In this document: positions 11,642-23,581 of the stretch, one piece after another | Layout: each line of letters opens with the position of its first letter | Numbering within the stretch: position 1 is the stretch's first letter | DNA from: Theocolax elegans | Taxonomy: Eukaryota; Arthropoda; Insecta; Hymenoptera; Cerocephalidae | Reading direction: 5' to 3' | Length of the DNA: 64,000 bases | Assembly: GCA_026168455.1 (NCBI GenBank) | Contig: CM047426.1 | Coordinates: 27,277,058 to 27,341,057 of the forward strand | Position numbers and translations under genes: made by a program | The notes under the pieces: generated by a model | Database searches by the model: none | What the model saw: only the letters and a program-made list of their open reading frames with translations | Told to the model about the DNA's origin: nothing

Positions 11642-12487
11642 TTCCATCATAAAGATGAAAAAAAAAAATTTTGACCTATCTCAATTAATCGGTTATACCG
11701 TCGCCAATATGTGAATTTTCAACTTCGGACCTGGTCCAAATAATAAAGATATACGGTGGGCACCCTAAAACTGTACCTAAATTAATTTTCAAAGCAGTGA
11801 AAATAAGCAGGTTATCGGAATAAGCCACAAATATATTATTACATTTTAATATTTACTTTTGCAGATTCCATTAAAAAAAAAAAATAACTATAGTTGAGAG
11901 AAAAAATGGTAAATGTTGGTTTTATAGTCAGCATTTTCACTGCTGTGCATAAAATATTATATGTAATCATGTTGTTATTTTGAAATCATATATTTGAAAA
12001 AAAATATTTTTACTAAATTCATTAATAATTTATTCACTATTAAATATGTGTTTTTGATAAGATTTACAGTGAGTCAAAACTAATATTAATGTAAATTATT
12101 AAATTAAATAAGAAAAGTATAAATAAATAATAAATTGTTATAAAATTAGAATTATTTTAAAAATAAAATTATTTTCCTTATTAAACAATATAAATTATAA
12201 TAAATTTGAATAACACTTGTATTTAAAACTAAATTCTTTTTTATAAATTTTACATTGATGGGATATGGATAAGTAGTGGAATTAATGAATCAGGATTTAT
12301 AATAAAACAGTTCATTTGGTGTAAAAAATAAATATCTTTTTATTGACTAACTATTATAAATTACAATCTTCATTTATTTTAAACTTAACATAATATCAGT
12401 CTTGTAAAAATAAATAAAAAATACTGAATTATCATCACTCGACATAGACAAATAACTCAAAGTAATATCACAATATTGTCATTTAAT

Positions 12488-14694
12488 TTAATCCACTTCC
12501 TCAACTGTTGGTCCAGAGTTATTGGGAGCACCCTGCCTGAATTGGCTACCACAGTTTTGTGGACCTCCTGCACCACCAGTGTGAAGCTTTGTCATGATAG
12601 GTGCACACGTCTTCTGTATTTCCTCTAATTTATGTTTGTATTCTTCCTTTTCAGCCAAGGTGTTGTTATCAAGCCAACGAATAGTATCCTCGCATAAGTT
12701 TAGAACACTATCTTTGTCAGATTGCGTAAGCTTGTCACCGCTGTCTTGGATGGCCTGTTTAATCGAAAAGACGTAGCTCTCTATCTGGTTCCGCGCAGAA
12801 ATTCTTTCACGTTGTTCTTGATCTTGTTCACGGTACTTTTCAGCGTCAGCTAGCATCCTATCGATTTCCTCACGGGACAAGCGTCCTTTATCATTCGTAA
12901 TGCGAATGTTGTTGCTGCGGCCGCTTGCCGTGTCTTTCGCAGTGACGTGGAGAATACCATTGGCATCCATATCGAAGGTGACGTCGATTTTAGGTACACC
13001 ACGCGGTGCAGGTGCAATTCCGCTTAATTCAAAACGACCAAGCAAGTTGTTATCCTTGGTCATGGTGCGTTCACCCTCGTATATTTGAATCGTCACAGCG
13101 GGTTGATTGTCAGCATAGGTTGTGAACGTTTGACTCTGCTTGCAAGGAATGCGGGCATTGCGCTCGATTATGTTGGTCATGACACCACCAGCAGTTTCAA
13201 TGCCAAGAGACAGCGGCGCTACATCTACCAGCAGCACATCTTGAAGAGTCGAGCTCTTTTCACCTTCACCGGTAAGGATGGCTGCTTGCACTGCTGCCCC
13301 GTAGGCGACAGCCTCATCAGGATTGATGGACAGATTTAACTGCTTGCCGCAGAAAAAGTTCTGAAGCATTGACTGGATTTTTGGAATGCGGGTTGATCCA
13401 CCAACAAGTACAACGTCGTGAATGGCTCGTTTATCCAATTTGGCGTCGCATAAGGCTTTCTCCACCGGTTCCAGAGTAGATCTGAAGAGATCTGCACAAA
13501 GTTCTTCGAATCGTGCTCTTGACACTTTGGTATAAAAGTCAATTCCTTCGTAAAGTGCATCTATCTCTATGGAAGCTTCTGTACTCGAAGACAGAGTACG
13601 TTAGCTCTCTCCGCCGCAGTCCTCAATCGTCTCAAAGCTCTTGGATTTACTTTGATATTTTTCTTATATTTACGTTCAAATTCTTTGCACAGATGGTCCA
13701 CGAGTCTAGAATCAAAATCTTCTCCTCCAAGGTGCGTATCACCAGCTGTTGCTTTGACTTCAAAGAGCGAACCTTCGTCGATGGTAAGTATAGAGACATC
13801 AAAGGTTCCACCTCCAAGATCGAATATCAAAACATTCTTTTCACCCTTAAGATTTTTGTCCAGACCGTACGCAAGGGCTGCAGCTGTAGGTTCGTTGATG
13901 ATTCGAAGAACATTGAGACCAGCTATTGCTCCAGCATCTTTAGTAGCTTGTCGTTGTGAATCATTGAAATAGGCAGGTACTGTGATTACTGCATCTTTAA
14001 CTTTCTCTCCTAAATAAGCTTCTGCAGTTTCCTTCATTTTTGTCAGTACCATTGAACTGATCTCTTCTGGATTAAACCTCTTCTTTTCACCCCGGAACTC
14101 AATCTCAATCTTTGGTTTGCCTCCTTCAGCTCACAACCTTGAATGGCCAGTGTTTGATGTCATTTTGAATCTTTTGATCATCAAATCTGCAACAAAAAAT
14201 GTAACATTCCAATTTAGTATTTAATGTTTCATAGTTTATGTAAAAATTGATGAAAATAGTTACTCGTAAAATGAAAATTAATTATTATCAAATTGGAATA
14301 AAGTTAAAAACGAGTGCAATCTATAATTGAACAATTTAGTTTATTTATTATCAATCAATAGTTTAATGAAAGATTTAAAGGCATGAACTAAATGTGTAAA
14401 AAAAATATTAATTGTAAAATATTTGAGAATGGTTAAAAAAAGAGAATAAAATAGAAAAAATTAATAAATGTACCTTCTGCCAATGAGCCTCTTCGCGTCG
14501 AAGACAGTGTTGGAAGGGTTCATCGCCACTTGATTCTTAGCTGCGTCACCGATCAGTCGTTCGGTGTCCGTGAAAGCAACGTAGCTGGGTGTCGTTCTGT
14601 TGCCCTGGTCGTTGGCGATGATTTCCACCTTTCCTTGCTGCCATACTCCAACACAGGAGTAAGTGGTACCCAAGTCAATACCAATAGCCGGCAT
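12488..14694 (-). CDS. Hsp70: Cytosolic heat shock protein 70, copy B (two exons, two frameshifts in exon 2)
   Basis: Same gene structure as copy A. Exon 1 (14,474-14,694, 221 bp) is intact, starts [20 protein letters not shown] with the N-terminal ATP-binding signature IDLGTTYS, and has phase-2 splice ends. Exon 2 is 12,488-14,186. It carries two 1-bp indels: an extra base at 14,128-14,129 (CTTCAGCTC where A has CTTCACTC and C has CTTCGCTC) and a missing T at about 13,601 (TACGTTAGC against TACGTTTAGC). They cancel in length, but the ~175 codons between them are out of frame. The insertion reads like both alternative bases written one after the other, a typical consensus fault. The remaining frame, including the substrate-binding domain and the terminal EEVD, is intact and almost identical to copy A. 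Confidence 0.9.
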
Positions 14695-14794
14695 GTTGAG
14701 TGTGTTGTTTGTTTTCGTTTCGTTTGGTTAGTCGCTTCGAAGTTAATCGTATGATTGCTTTGTATGTACTGAACGTCTGCTCGCGCGCCACCAA

Positions 14795-14948
14795 TATTTA
14801 TACTCGCAGCCACCTTTCCAGGCGCTGCTCGAATATTCTCCACTGCTTCTCCCCGATTGGTCTAGAACTTACACACATATATATATATTCTAAAGCTGTG
14901 TGGAAGTTTCTGGTACGCTCAACTTTCTAGAATATAGCATGAATCTTC
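14795..14948 (-). promoter_or_regulatory. Hsp70 copy B core promoter with heat shock elements
   Basis: TATAAATA on the minus strand at 14,795-14,802. The same set of GAAnnTTC/TTCnnGAA elements as in copy A lies upstream, including TTCTAGAA at 14,925-14,932. The sequence matches copy A throughout this region. Confidence 0.8.
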
Positions 14949-15090
14949 GCTTCAACCTGTGTTATTTTTTAATAATACTTTTTAAAACACATGCCTTTAT
15001 TACATATCGTTCAACTATGCTAAAATATTTGTGAAATAATGCCGAATAAATTGGGCTTTGCCGTAAAACACTAAAAGTGCGCGTGTATAG

Positions 15091-15386
15091 AATCGAAAGA
15101 AAAGTTCTAGACCAATCACGGAGGTTCTATATATGCGCATATCTGCCTATAGTATATATATATGTATACACTATTTGTCCAGTCGATGCTAGGGTATTCT
15201 CTTCTAGAACCTCCGCACCCGCGGTTCATCTAGAGCTTTCCAGAACTTGGAGGTTAGACTGGATGTGGTGTATATATAGGCATATCGGCATGTGTATGTC
15301 CATTGTCCAGTCGTTGCTAGAGTATTCTCCTCTAGAAACTCCGTGATTGGTCTAGAACTTTTCAGAATCACGAAGATTCTATATCC
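15091..15386. promoter_or_regulatory. Distal palindromic heat-shock-element cluster of copy B
   Basis: Duplicate of the cluster at 3895-4190, with the same inverted CCAAT/TTCTAGAA arrangement. Confidence 0.6.
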
Positions 15387-17398
15387 GTGTATACACACAC
15401 ATACATATAAATATATAGATTAGTCTGTAATATTGGTCTGAGATCAACTTGTGTGTATTTTCTAATAACACCCATAATTAATAAATAACAATTATTAACT
15501 TTTGCCCGTTAATGTGCAAAATAAAAATTGTTATTTAATGACATGCAAATTGATCAAATTTTGAATTTTAGTAAATTTTATAAATTTTGTAGAAAATTTG
15601 TTCCATATAGCTGTACACGAAGACTTGATTTTTTTTTTAAATAACAAATGCATTCAAACACACTTTTTTAACAAATTTTAAACAATTTCTTTCTAATAAT
15701 GTGTAGCAAGTTTATTAAAGTTATTAAGTTTATTACTTTATTAAAGTTTGGTGTTAAGAATGGATAACTTAAGATTTAATGTATTATATAAAATTTTAAT
15801 TAATATATATAATCATGTTAACACGTCATCACGTTTTATATACTTTTCTTTACATTATACAAAGGTAACAATTCTGAAGACATCATGAGTTTTGAAATTA
15901 AATAAATTTCCTGATTTGATTCATCATAAATTAATAAATCTACATTTATTTATTAAAATCCACAAACCTGCTTGTTAGTTATGTTTAATAATATTTTGAA
16001 TGTTTTAAGTAGTTAAATAATACACTATAAGTCTTATACATGTATAATTTGTACGTCGTACCAATAATTTTTATTTAAATAATGTTTTTTTATTATTGAG
16101 CGTCCTTTTTTTAAATAAATTTATATTATTTATGAGTAAATATTATTTTTAAGTAAATCGTTAAAATTTTGTATTAAAAATAAATAATTAACGACATAAT
16201 TTTATTGAAATTTCGAATTATGTTTTTAGATTTAACGGAAAATTAATTAATTTCTTACAAAAATTAGCTATATAACAGATTTAAATCCACACGTACATAA
16301 TTATGAATAAAACTTGAAATTTTTGTATTTAAAAGAACACATACTTTTAATCAATTACCTGTTTTGTTTTCTACTATATATAACTGTATCTTCTAAAATC
16401 AACATTTAGAAAGAAACTGTAAGAACCAATAAAAATTTGTCTATACTCTACGTATAAATCCTAATATAAAACGCGGTCAACTAAATAATGAAACACCTTT
16501 TTACAATAAGATATGTCATATTTACATTTTTTGAATGGTGTTATGGTGTCTATAATTAATTAATCTTTAGACTACCGGGATTTTAGAAATGAAATCGCCC
16601 TTTAAAAGTGTCTGAATTGATGTCTTGTATTATGTATATGAACTATATGCAAAGTTCATATCACAGGCATGGCCGATATTACGGCTTTAATACTCTAAAA
16701 ATGCTTAAGTGTAGAAATTAACTCCAGAATATATAAATTGACAACTATTTTTTAAAAAAGCATAAAAATATAAAATATACATAAAATAAGGTTAAAATAT
16801 AATTACTAAAATATGAAAAGCCTAAATTGCACTGTAAGAACAGTGCAAAATGTAAAAATTACACTTTCGGAAAGTGCGAAATTTCAAGCATTAATTTTAA
16901 AAGTGTGTAATAATGAATTTTAAACTTTATGAAAATTACAAAAAACTATTTTCATTAAAAATTTAAATATGCTGCGGATTTTATATTTTAATAAATTAAC
17001 GCTAATGCGTCTTAAATTGTATTAGTAGGTTATTTCAATGGATTTATTTCATGTTATAATTAAAAAAGATATCACTGATTTTTATAATGCAAACATTTCG
17101 AAAAATAATTTTGAAAGTTTACATTACATAAATATAAAAATATTCATTCATGTTTTTAACATTTTTATTGAAAATAATTAAATTTAGTAAAAATGCTTAA
17201 AGGATAAAAAAGCATAAAATCAAACAGTTATTAAGTTTTTTAATTCTTAAAATTTGTATAAAAAATTTGTAAAAAATTTAAGGTTATTCTATAATAGCGG
17301 CTGAATATATAAAAATTACGGAACACCAAGTGGTACTTGACAAAAAAACCGTTGTCCATTAATTGGCACGTTCCTCCCTCAAATTAACATGTACATCC

Positions 17399-19771
17399 TA
17401 TAGTCCAATCGAATTAGTTTAAAAACGGGTCGTTTCATGAAAAAATTATACTGTCAACAAAAAAAATACGTTGATATATTATGAAATAATACGAGAAGGT
17501 AGAAACCCTTATAAATAACAATGCTAAAACATCACATTTGGCATAGATAAAAAGTACACAAAATTTCAAATCGATATTTTTTTTAGTTTTTTAAAAAAAT
17601 CAATTTTTTGAAAAAAGGTGCTCAATTCAGATCTAAAAAATAAGACTTCGGAATATTCTGGAGAAGCCAGCCAAGAACAGTACATTTATCAAGATCCATA
17701 TTTTAATGTTTGATAGTTATCTTAACTTTAATTTAATTTTTAATTGTTTTAAAAGCAGTTTAAACTAATTGAACGATTTTTTTATCAGTTTTTGTTAATA
17801 ATTAGGTATTATATTTAATATTAAGATGATCTAATATAAATATTTGGCTTACTCGTATTTTTCTACGTTTTTTTAAATAAAATTTATTGTTGTAGCTTAA
17901 TTAGAACCTGAGGTAATTTTTTTTCTTTTTTAATCTATTACTCGGATTGATTACAAAATTAAGAAATGTAATACCCGTCACTAGACAGATAAGAGCTTGA
18001 AATATATTTTACAATAATAATTGCGGATCTTTTTCGTTTTATCCCACCCAAAAAAATCATGTTTTTTTTAACCCAATCGATTATAAAATGCATAAAATAA
18101 GTTTCTAATTACTTTTTTTAGTGGAGAAATGTGTTTCCGATCAATTTTTAATAAAAAATAATTTTTATTCCACGATTTATTTCACGATTTCTATTACGCT
18201 ATTTCTATTCTATTCTCGCTTCTATTTCTATTATACACAAAAATCCAATAACCCAAATATCCAATAACCCAAATACCCATATACCCCTCATAGGTTACAA
18301 ACACACTTTGACCTTGTAATATTAATGAAGGGTTAATATTATAATCTCATTCAAGGTGCAGGAGGCCTCCGACCTCCGACTTCGAAATACGTTATAACAT
18401 TAACCCTTCGTTAATATTAAAACGTCGATTAAATTTTCTATTGAGTTATTGGGTTATTACTTTAGTTACAACTATAATACTATTATAGGGTTATTGGTTA
18501 AATGTCGGAAACACATTTCTCCATCAAAATTTGTATTTTTATTTATATATTTGGTCATTTTTTCCGGATTTATCAAAGAAACCCCAATATTTTTGGGTGG
18601 GATAAAACGAAAAAGATCCATAATTGCCGTGATATAATTGCTAATTTAAAAATCTAAGCGAGATGAAGTAAACAAAATTTTTGGCGCGTGTTTTGCGTAT
18701 ATTGAAAACGTTGCTTGCCGTGGCAGTTAGCGGCATATGAGAAAGGGAGGGGGGGGGGGCACGGAGCATGCGCACTCACTCGGAATTTAAAATTACGCGG
18801 CGAGAATCTATATCGCAGACATCATTTTTACACTTTAATTGCAACTTTTTAATATTATTGAATGATTGTTATACATAAAAAAAGTTTTATTAAAAAGACC
18901 ATGTATTTTAAACAACAATTTTAATGTCAGAATGCTAAAATTACCATCATTTTCACTTTTAACATAAAATAAAGGGGGAAATATTAACAAACGAACAACT
19001 TATAGCAACAGCAGTTTTTATTTCAGTTTTTATATATTATTTTCAATTAATATCAAGAATTAAAAAAGCTTAAAAATAGTTAAATCAAGGAACAATAAGT
19101 AATTGAAACGAGACACTGAAATTGATTAGTTTAGCTTTATTATATGATAGCGGAAAACTAAACAAATTTGTAGTTATTATTTTATATTTCTATTTAGTTA
19201 TGATATAAAAAATGGTATTCGACAAGTGAATAAATTATGGTTTGACAAAATAAAACGAAAGTTTAAAGAATATGAAGAATCTTGAATTTTCGCAGAAAGT
19301 TAGAAATTGACGACTATATTATTGTTTGAAGATGCGTAAAAATGAGAAAAAGACAATTAAAAAAATTCTAGATGCTTCAATTTTGATATTAGAGAAATTT
19401 TGAAATAAACATTAACGACTAAAAATTGCCTAAATTTTTTGAAAAAAAAATTGTCCGATGTGAAAATATAACTTTTTATTTTTTGTTTGAACAATTGCGG
19501 TTTAAACAAAAAGTACCATTATTTTACAAAATGTACCGACGGATTTGGATTCTACGGCCCAAAATCTGTTGGATTTCATGGTTTTATCCGGGGACATGTA
19601 ATTACTAACGGGGACATAGCCAGCTCCCGGTCTAAATGGGAAGTATACACAAATTTTGTTTGGAAAATAGTTTGGGCTAATTCGTATTATTTCATACTAT
19701 ATCAACGTATTTTTTTTTGTTGATAATATAATTTTTTCATGAAAAAAGTCTAATTTGACTGGACTACTATA
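17399..19771. mobile_element. 2.4-kb inverted-repeat element (unit 2 copy)
   Basis: Copy of the 6201-8573 element with the same ~100-bp arms, including the nested foldback and the dispersed-repeat segment. Confidence 0.7.
18025..18619. mobile_element. Nested foldback MITE (unit 2 copy)
   Basis: Copy of the 6828-7420 element; same GGATCTTTTTCG termini in inverse orientation, 595 bp. Confidence 0.75.
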
Positions 19772-22236
19772 TGTAATATATTACTCCAATATATAGTGTT
19801 TTTTAATTATTTAGAACAAAATGTTATAGCATTTCTAAATATATTATTATTTTCTGATTGAAACTTATACAGCTAATTAAAGCTAGCTAAAAAAATTAAT
19901 GTATTTGTGTAACTAAAAAAAGTACACATCTATATGATAAAGGTAATGAAAAAATTATTACAATAGAAAAATAAAGATCATTTCGTCAATTCTCAATTAA
20001 TGTTATTCATAATCTTCTATTTCAAATATTTCAAGAATTTTTCTTCATTACAAGAAAATTGTGTATAATCAAATAGACTTTTTCATCAACTAGCATAGAA
20101 TATTTTAGATAGCATCAATTAAAATTGTAAAAAAATTACCTTTATTTGCTTTTCTTTGAATTAATTACAAAAAAACCATTTTCTTCCAAAAATGTCATAA
20201 AGTTATTATATTGAACATATATAATTATCAACAACTATTTATAATTCATTATTTGAATGCATTTACAAAATGCATAATTATTTTTTAATTTATTACATTT
20301 TTACTGAAATCACTTTTTCAAATCAAGCCTACTTGCATATAGCTCCAAAACAAATTTTAAGGCATAAAATTTATAAATTTTACAACAAATCTAGATTTGA
20401 TCAATTTGATAAAAATCTTATTTATTTGAACATTACAAAGTTTTGAATTTTTTTCTGAATGAATACGTACAATATATTCGAAAAATAGTGTAGACTTGGA
20501 GAGGAATATATCTATCCAATAAGTTAATTGACACTGCACAAAAATATAAAAATGCCCAATTCTAGCTTATATGTTTACACTTGCAATATAAAGAAAAAGA
20601 ACCAAAAATAGTCCTCGACGTTGCCGTGAGGTAACATCAAAACAATCAAATTTGCCTCGCTCTTACGGTATTATATACCGTCGATAGAACTACCTATAAA
20701 GTTAAAAAAAACTTTCACAAAGATACAAGACATAAAATTACTTAAAGTAATTAAATAAATAATTTAAATATATATCTGTGGCTTATTGCGATAATCAGTT
20801 AAGTATATTTTTCATAATTATCGAGATATTAACGTTCGAAAGTTCGAAGTTAAACCGCGACAATTAGAGCGATCGAGTCGTGCTGCGATATTGAACAATA
20901 TAAATATAGTATTTACTAAACTTAGATTTTGTAGTGCATATAAGGCCATGTGCTGTTGCTTATTACGCCGGTAATGAAAACAGCTAAGTTGCTGGTTATT
21001 CCGCCAACTTGGGCTTGACTGATTTTAGTTTTTTTTTACTGCCGATTGCGTCTTCGTTTTACCGATTAAATTATTACTTACCAAACAAAAAATCCAAGTT
21101 ATATAAATTTAAATCGGCCGGGAATACTTAGTTACACCATTACGATTGTAAAATTGTGATGCCAGCGCAAATTTTATTGCGAAAGCGAGAGATGTTAAAG
21201 TGGGTATGGTACACCGAAGTTTTTTTTTATTATAAAAAATTTATAGAAATAGATGCACATCCTTTTAAGTTCAATGTGCACAAGAAAGGAAAGCTTACTT
21301 TACAAAATCATTTAAAAAATGTTACAGTCGACTCCTTTTGCGAGAAACGAGGAAAAAAGATTTGAAAGACATTTTACATCTACTAGATTATTCCAATGCG
21401 AGACAATGAATGAAGGAGATCAACTATACGTGCAATAAAATGAACCTTCAGCTGGTAGCCAACTGCTACTAGACTCAAGGAGCACAATACCTAATAATGT
21501 ATACGATTTAGTCTAGATGTTAACTTTGTTAATCTTTTACTCTATAATGTTTACCATAATGTTGATTACATATATAAATTTACAGATTATATAATGCGCA
21601 AAAGTATAATCAGGCGCATACCGCCGTTGTTACTTATTTAAATTGTTACTTATTTAAATTCGTAGTCTAAATAGTTTTAAGCTAGAATTAAGTTGTATGT
21701 ACCGGACCCACCAACAGATAAATATGTTTACCTCTGCGGAAATTGCGTGGAATGTTTGTAACTTCTATGTAATTACATTTTTTTTCTGGTAAATAAAATA
21801 AATAAAATAGTGTGATAAATTAAATAATAATGACAATATGTTAGGATTGTAGCAATTTATCCTGCGGTATTGAGGATATAGAACTACATATGAAATGTAA
21901 AGAAAAAGATGAAAATGAAATTAACGTTCCTTCAAATCATTACTTTTGAGTTACTTTTGTTTAAATATTTCAAATTTGTGATAGTTTTTTTACATTGTCA
22001 TACCTCTTAAAGTGTGAAAAATGAACTATAAATTATTTAATTGATAAAACTGTAATATTAATAATTATTGTAAAGAAAAGTTTAATAATAAAGGGTTGAT
22101 TAAAAAAAATTTGACGTATTTAAACCTCAGTACTTTCAATTAAATTCTTTTATTATTATTAAGTTAACTGGTTATGGAGCTAACTAATTTATCACGCGTG
22201 GACACATGGTTAAAGATTTTTCAACTTAATGAACTA

Positions 22237-22807
22237 AAACTTTTGTGGCACATTTGTAATAAAAATATAAACATTTTTTGGAAATTTTTAACAAGATAAA
22301 TCATTTTAACGAAAGTTATGCAGAAAAATGTATCAAAATTAGTGTTTGGTACTAAATGCTCCTTGCGGGATATCAATCTTTCGATGTATTTGAAATTTTT
22401 TGTGATCATTCTTGCAAATAATTATTTAAACTTTACTCACGCATTTTTTATGTCAAATTTTTTTTTATTAAAAAACTATATTATTAAAACATTAATTTTT
22501 CTACGCAAAAATAACAATGTTTCATATATTTTATGTTTTAATAAATTATTTTTTATGTAATAAAGTAAAAATGTTCAGATTACAAGCAGGCCTGTGTAAA
22601 GTGTAAACAATTTCATAAACGAATAATCAAAAAAAATTTCAAATACATCCAAAAATTATTGTCTCGCAAGGAGCATTTGGCGAGGCATGTGGCACCAAAC
22701 ACTAAATTTGATACATTTTTCTGCATAATTTTAGTTTAAGCAATTATATCTTGTTAAAAATTTCCAGAAAAGTTTATAATTTTATTAAAAATGTGCCACA
22801 AAAGCTT
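22237..22807. mobile_element. Foldback MITE (unit 2 copy)
   Basis: Copy of the 11,070-11,641 element with the same CTTTTGTGGCACATT ends in inverse orientation. Confidence 0.75.
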
Positions 22808-23581
22808 TCCATCATAAAGATGAAAAAAAAAATTTTTGACCTAACTCAATTAATCGGTTATACCGTCGCCAATATGAATTTTCAACTTCGGACCTGGTCC
22901 AAATAATAAAGATATACGGTGGGCACCCAAAACTGTCCCTAAATTAATTTTCAAAGCAGTGAAAATAAGCAGGTTATCGGAATAAACCACAAATATATTA
23001 TTACATTTTAATATCTACTTTTGCAGATTCCATTTAAAAAAAATTACCAAAGTTGAGAGAAAAAATGGTAAATGTTGGTTTTATAGTCAGCATTTTCACT
23101 GCTGTGCATAAAATATTATATGTAATCATGTTATTTTGAAATCAAATATTTGAAAAAAAATATTTTTACTAAATTCATTAATAATTTATTCACTATTAAA
23201 TATGTGTTTTTGATAAGATTTACAGTGAGTCAAAACTAATATTAATGTAAATTATTAAATTAAATAAAGAAAAGTTTAAATAAATAATAAATTTTTATAA
23301 AATTAGAATTATTTTAAAAATAAATTCTTTTTTTTAAATGTTACATTGGTAGGATGTGGATTGTGGATAGAGGAAATATTGAATCAGGATTTATAATAAA
23401 ACAGTTCATTTGGTGTAAAAAATAAATATCTTTTTATTGACTAACTATTATAAATTACAATCTTCATTTATTTTAAACTTAACATAATATCAGTCTTGCA
23501 AAAATAAATAAAAAATACTGAATTATCATCACTCGACATAGACAAATAACTCAAAGTAATATCACAATATTGTCATTTAAT

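Larger units (their letters stand above)
905..12091. repeat. Hsp70 tandem array, unit 1 (about 11.2 kb)
   Basis: This unit holds Hsp70 copy A, its heat-shock promoter and an ~8-kb spacer. Starting around the AATAAATAATAAAT stretch near 930, the sequence matches unit 2 essentially base for base over the gene, promoter and spacer, with scattered SNPs and indels. The offset between the Hsp70 stop codons of copies A and B is 11,196 bp. The boundary positions are estimates from where the alignment by eye begins and ends. Confidence 0.85.
12092..23251. repeat. Hsp70 tandem array, unit 2 (about 11.1 kb)
   Basis: This is the second full unit, with Hsp70 copy B and a complete spacer. The offset to copy C is 11,094 bp. 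Compared with unit 1 it has homopolymer length changes, SNPs, and a deletion of several tens of bases: unit 1 at about 9,190-9,255 has extra sequence (GATGATGAAAAAGATAATAA and following) that is missing at about 20,400. Confidence 0.85.
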
